Below, piece by piece: positions 5,152-7,279 of a DNA stretch of 7,279 nucleotides. Numbering within the stretch: the first letter of the stretch is position 1; every line of letters begins with the position of its first letter. The position numbers and the translations under genes are program-made. Where the stretch lies: positions 1 to 7,279 of the forward strand of contig CACZSX010000078.1 of NCBI GenBank assembly GCA_902783915.1. The letters are read 5' to 3'. The notes below the pieces were generated by a model, which saw only the letters and a program-made list of their open reading frames with translations, did no database searches and had not been told where the DNA came from. This stretch comes from an uncultured Erysipelotrichaceae bacterium (GTDB taxonomy: Bacteria; Bacillota_I; Bacilli_A; RF39; UBA660).

Positions 5152-7251
5152 TTATGCATTTTCTATATTAATTTTTAATTCATTATTATAGTCTACTTTT
5201 ATAGTACTATTTTCATGTATTTCATTATTAATTATCATTCTTGCGATGATAGTTTCTAACTCCTTATTTACTAGTCTTTTTAAAGGTCTGGCGCCATAAA
5301 ATTCATCATATCCATTATCAATAAAATATGTTTTAGCGTTGCTACTTAATTCTATTTTTACATTTAAAGTATTAAGTCTATTTTCTATTTCTTTAATTAT
5401 ATTATCTAATATTTCATATAATACTTCTTTAGTTAATTTTTTAAATACTATTACCTCATCTATTCTATTTATAAATTCGGGTTTAAAGTAATTATGTAAT
5501 TCATCCATTACTTTAGATTCTTCATTATTTAATATATATTCACTACCTATATTAGAAGTCATTATTATTATAGTATTTTTAAAATCCACAGTTCTTCCAT
5601 TTGAATCAGTAAGTCTACCTTCATCTAATATTTGAAGTAATAAATTAAGTACATCTGGATGAGCTTTTTCTATTTCATCAAATAAAACTATACTATATGG
5701 ATTTCTTCTTACTGCCTCAGTTAATTGTCCTCCTTCTTCATAACCAATATAACCAGGAGCAGCACCAATTAACCTTGATACAGAATATTTTTCCATATAC
5801 TCAGACATATCTATTCTTACCATATGATGCTCATCATCAAATAGTTCATACGCTAAACTTCTTGCTACTTCAGTCTTACCTACACCAGTAGGTCCCAGGA
5901 ATATAAATGAACCTATTGGTTTATTTGGATCTTTAATACCACTTCTACTTCTTATTATTGCATCACTTACTAATTTTAAAGCTTCTGTTTGACCTTTAAC
6001 TCTTTTATTTAAATTAGATTCTAGATTAAGTATTTTATCCTTTTCGCTACTTACTAATTTAGTAATAGGTATATTAGTCCATTTACTTATTACATTTGCT
6101 ATATCTTCACTTGTTACTACATCACTAAGTAATTTCTTATCACTATTTTTATAACCTTCTAATTTCTTTTCAAGTTCAGGTATGACACCATGTCTTAATT
6201 TGGCAGCAGTTTCTAAATCATATCTATTTTCTGCTTGTTCAAGTTCAAATTTCTTTTTATCTATTTCATTTTTAATTTTCTTTATTTCTTCATTTATATC
6301 TTTTTCGCTATTCCAAGCATCTGTTAATTCTTTTTCTTTTATTTTTAATTTCTTTAATTCATTATCTATTTCTTCTTTTCTTTTCTTAGATAAATCATCT
6401 TTTTCTTTCTTTATTGCTTCTCTTTCTATTTCAAGTTTCATTATATTTCTAGTAAGTTCATCCAAACTTGTTGGAACACTATCCATTTGTACCCTTATAG
6501 TAGCACATGCTTCATCTACTAAATCTATTGCTTTATCTGGTAAATATCTATCTGTTATATATCTATTTGATAGTGTAGCAGCAGATACTAATGCTCTATC
6601 TTGAATAGATACTCCATGATGTATTTCAAATCTTTCTTTTAATCCTCTTAATATTGTAATGGTATCTTCTACAGAAGGTTCGCTAACTATAATCCTTTGG
6701 AATCTTCTTTCCAAAGCTCCATCTTTTTCAATGTATTTCCTATATTCATTTAATGTAGTAGCACCTATTACATGAATTTCACCTCTTGCAAGCATTGGTT
6801 TTAATATGTTACCTGTATCCATTGCGCCTTCTATAGCGCCAGTTCCTACTATAGTGTGGATTTCATCAATAAACATAATTATATTACCTTCAGCTTTTTT
6901 AACTTCATTTAATACTTTTTTTAGTCTTTCTTCAAATTCACCTCTATATTTAGCGCCCGCTATTAAAGCTGCCATATCAAGTTCCCATATTTCTTTATCT
7001 TTTAAAGATGCAGGAACATCTCCTCTAACAATTCTTTGCGCAAGTCCTTCTACTATAGCGGTTTTACCAACACCAGGTTCACCAATAAGTACCGGATTAT
7101 TCTTTGTTTTTCTAGATAAAATTCTAGTAATACTTCTTACTTCTTCATCTCTTCCTATTACTGGATCTATCTTTCTATTTTTTACATCTTCATTGATATT
7201 TCTACCATATTTTTCAAGAACATTTCCTTCTTCTTCAAAATTCATATTCAT
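5152..7251 (-). CDS. clpB: ClpB disaggregase lacking the N-terminal domain
   Basis: ClpB is a cytoplasmic hexameric AAA+ machine that works with DnaK to thread polypeptides out of aggregates. At 699 residues it is about 150 shorter than usual because the N-terminal substrate-binding domain is absent. It starts just before the linker to the first ATPase domain (IDPVIGRDEEV at 28-38). NBD1 has Walker A GEPGVGKT (57-64), pore-loop KYRG (101-104) and Walker B IMFIDE (125-130). A charged coiled-coil M-domain spans about 257-375, which separates it from ClpA, ClpC and ClpE types. NBD2 has Walker A GPTGVGKT (453-460), pore-loop GYIG (500-503), Walker B VLFDEIE (522-528) and sensor-2 GARP (653-656). 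The ATG at 7251 is preferred over a GTG at 7260 because the latter lies inside the Shine-Dalgarno GAGGTGAT (7256-7263). The ClpP-binding IGF/L loop is not seen. Confidence 0.95.
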   Translation of the reverse strand: MNMNFEEEGNVLEKYGRNINEDVKNRKIDPVIGRDEEVRSITRILSRKTKNNPVLIGEPGVGKTAIVEGLAQRIVRGDVPASLKDKEIWELDMAALIAGAKYRGEFEERLKKVLNEVKKAEGNIIMFIDEIHTIVGTGAIEGAMDTGNILKPMLARGEIHVIGATTLNEYRKYIEKDGALERRFQRIIVSEPSVEDTITILRGLKERFEIHHGVSIQDRALVSAATLSNRYITDRYLPDKAIDLVDEACATIRVQMDSVPTSLDELTRNIMKLEIEREAIKKEKDDLSKKRKEEIDNELKKLKIKEKELTDAWNSEKDINEEIKKIKNEIDKKKFELEQAENRYDLETAAKLRHGVIPELEKKLEGYKNSDKKLLSDVVTSEDIANVISKWTNIPITKLVSSEKDKILNLESNLNKRVKGQTEALKLVSDAIIRSRSGIKDPNKPIGSFIFLGPTGVGKTEVARSLAYELFDDEHHMVRIDMSEYMEKYSVSRLIGAAPGYIGYEEGGQLTEAVRRNPYSIVLFDEIEKAHPDVLNLLLQILDEGRLTDSNGRTVDFKNTIIIMTSNIGSEYILNNEESKVMDELHNYFKPEFINRIDEVIVFKKLTKEVLYEILDNIIKEIENRLNTLNVKIELSSNAKTYFIDNGYDEFYGARPLKRLVNKELETIIARMIINNEIHENSTIKVDYNNELKINIENA

Positions 7252-7255
7252 AAAT

Positions 7256-7276
7256 ATCACCTCAACATTAATTATA
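7256..7276 (-). promoter_or_regulatory. -10 box and Shine-Dalgarno of clpB
   Basis: A perfect TATAAT (7271-7276) is followed by 7 bases and then GAGGTGAT (7256-7263), 4 bases before the ATG. Transcription would start at about 7263, at the Shine-Dalgarno itself. The -35 lies beyond the window, so the promoter is only half visible. This placement shows that the short clpB start is genuine and not an effect of the window edge. Confidence 0.6.
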
Positions 7277-7279
7277 CTC

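Noticed and set aside
6182..6604. Plus-strand ORF of 140 codons, Phe- and Ser-rich
   Set aside because: Antisense to the Lys- and Glu-rich coiled-coil M-domain of clpB, whose complement reads as Phe and Ser.
7264..7279. Half of a CIRCE or CtsR heat-shock operator before clpB
   Set aside because: The edge reads GAGTATAAT, which matches only GAGT and little else of the CIRCE arm GAGTGCTAA, and no CtsR repeat is seen. The region further upstream is outside the window.
1..7279. tRNA, rRNA, CRISPR array, insertion sequence or prophage structure
   Set aside because: No cloverleaf, spaced direct repeats, transposase or phage structural gene was seen; genes fill almost the whole window.

Overview
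The window is an AT-rich stretch of bacterial chromosome with every gene on the minus strand, so transcription runs from high to low coordinates. The gene set (N-domain-less ClpB, TilS, FtsH), strong Shine-Dalgarno sites, heavy use of ATA and TTA codons and TAA stops all point to a low-GC Firmicute. A Bacilli relative near the Mollicutes (for example an uncultured gut lineage) is plausible. Trp is written TGG and no in-frame TGA is seen, so the Mycoplasma code is not in use. This placement is inferred from sequence style, not from a search.

In transcription order: clpB (7251-5152), with its -10 box and Shine-Dalgarno at the window edge; a 161-base gap (5151-4991) holding a promoter, a 19-codon ORF and a terminator-like hairpin; two tandem paralogous calcineurin-like phosphoesterase genes (4990-3992 and 3992-2982) that overlap by one base; a hairpin terminator fused to the tilS promoter (3006-2963); tilS (2944-1595); and ftsH (1614 to beyond base 1), which starts inside the end of tilS and is cut by the window edge.

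Three genes are housekeeping: ClpB disaggregates proteins, FtsH degrades membrane and misfolded proteins, and TilS makes lysidine so that AUA codons can be read. The unexplained part is the phosphoesterase pair. The downstream protein keeps nearly all metal ligands of the fold, while the upstream one has lost three of the key histidines. This suggests an enzyme plus pseudoenzyme pair made in coupled fashion. The pair lies behind what looks like a leader ORF and attenuator, because no room for a promoter exists between the hairpin and the first phosphoesterase gene.

A second pattern concerns transcription starts. All three promoters proposed here have a -10 box followed by exactly 7 bases and then GAGG, the start of the Shine-Dalgarno. 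The predicted mRNAs would therefore begin at, or within a base or so of, their ribosome binding site.
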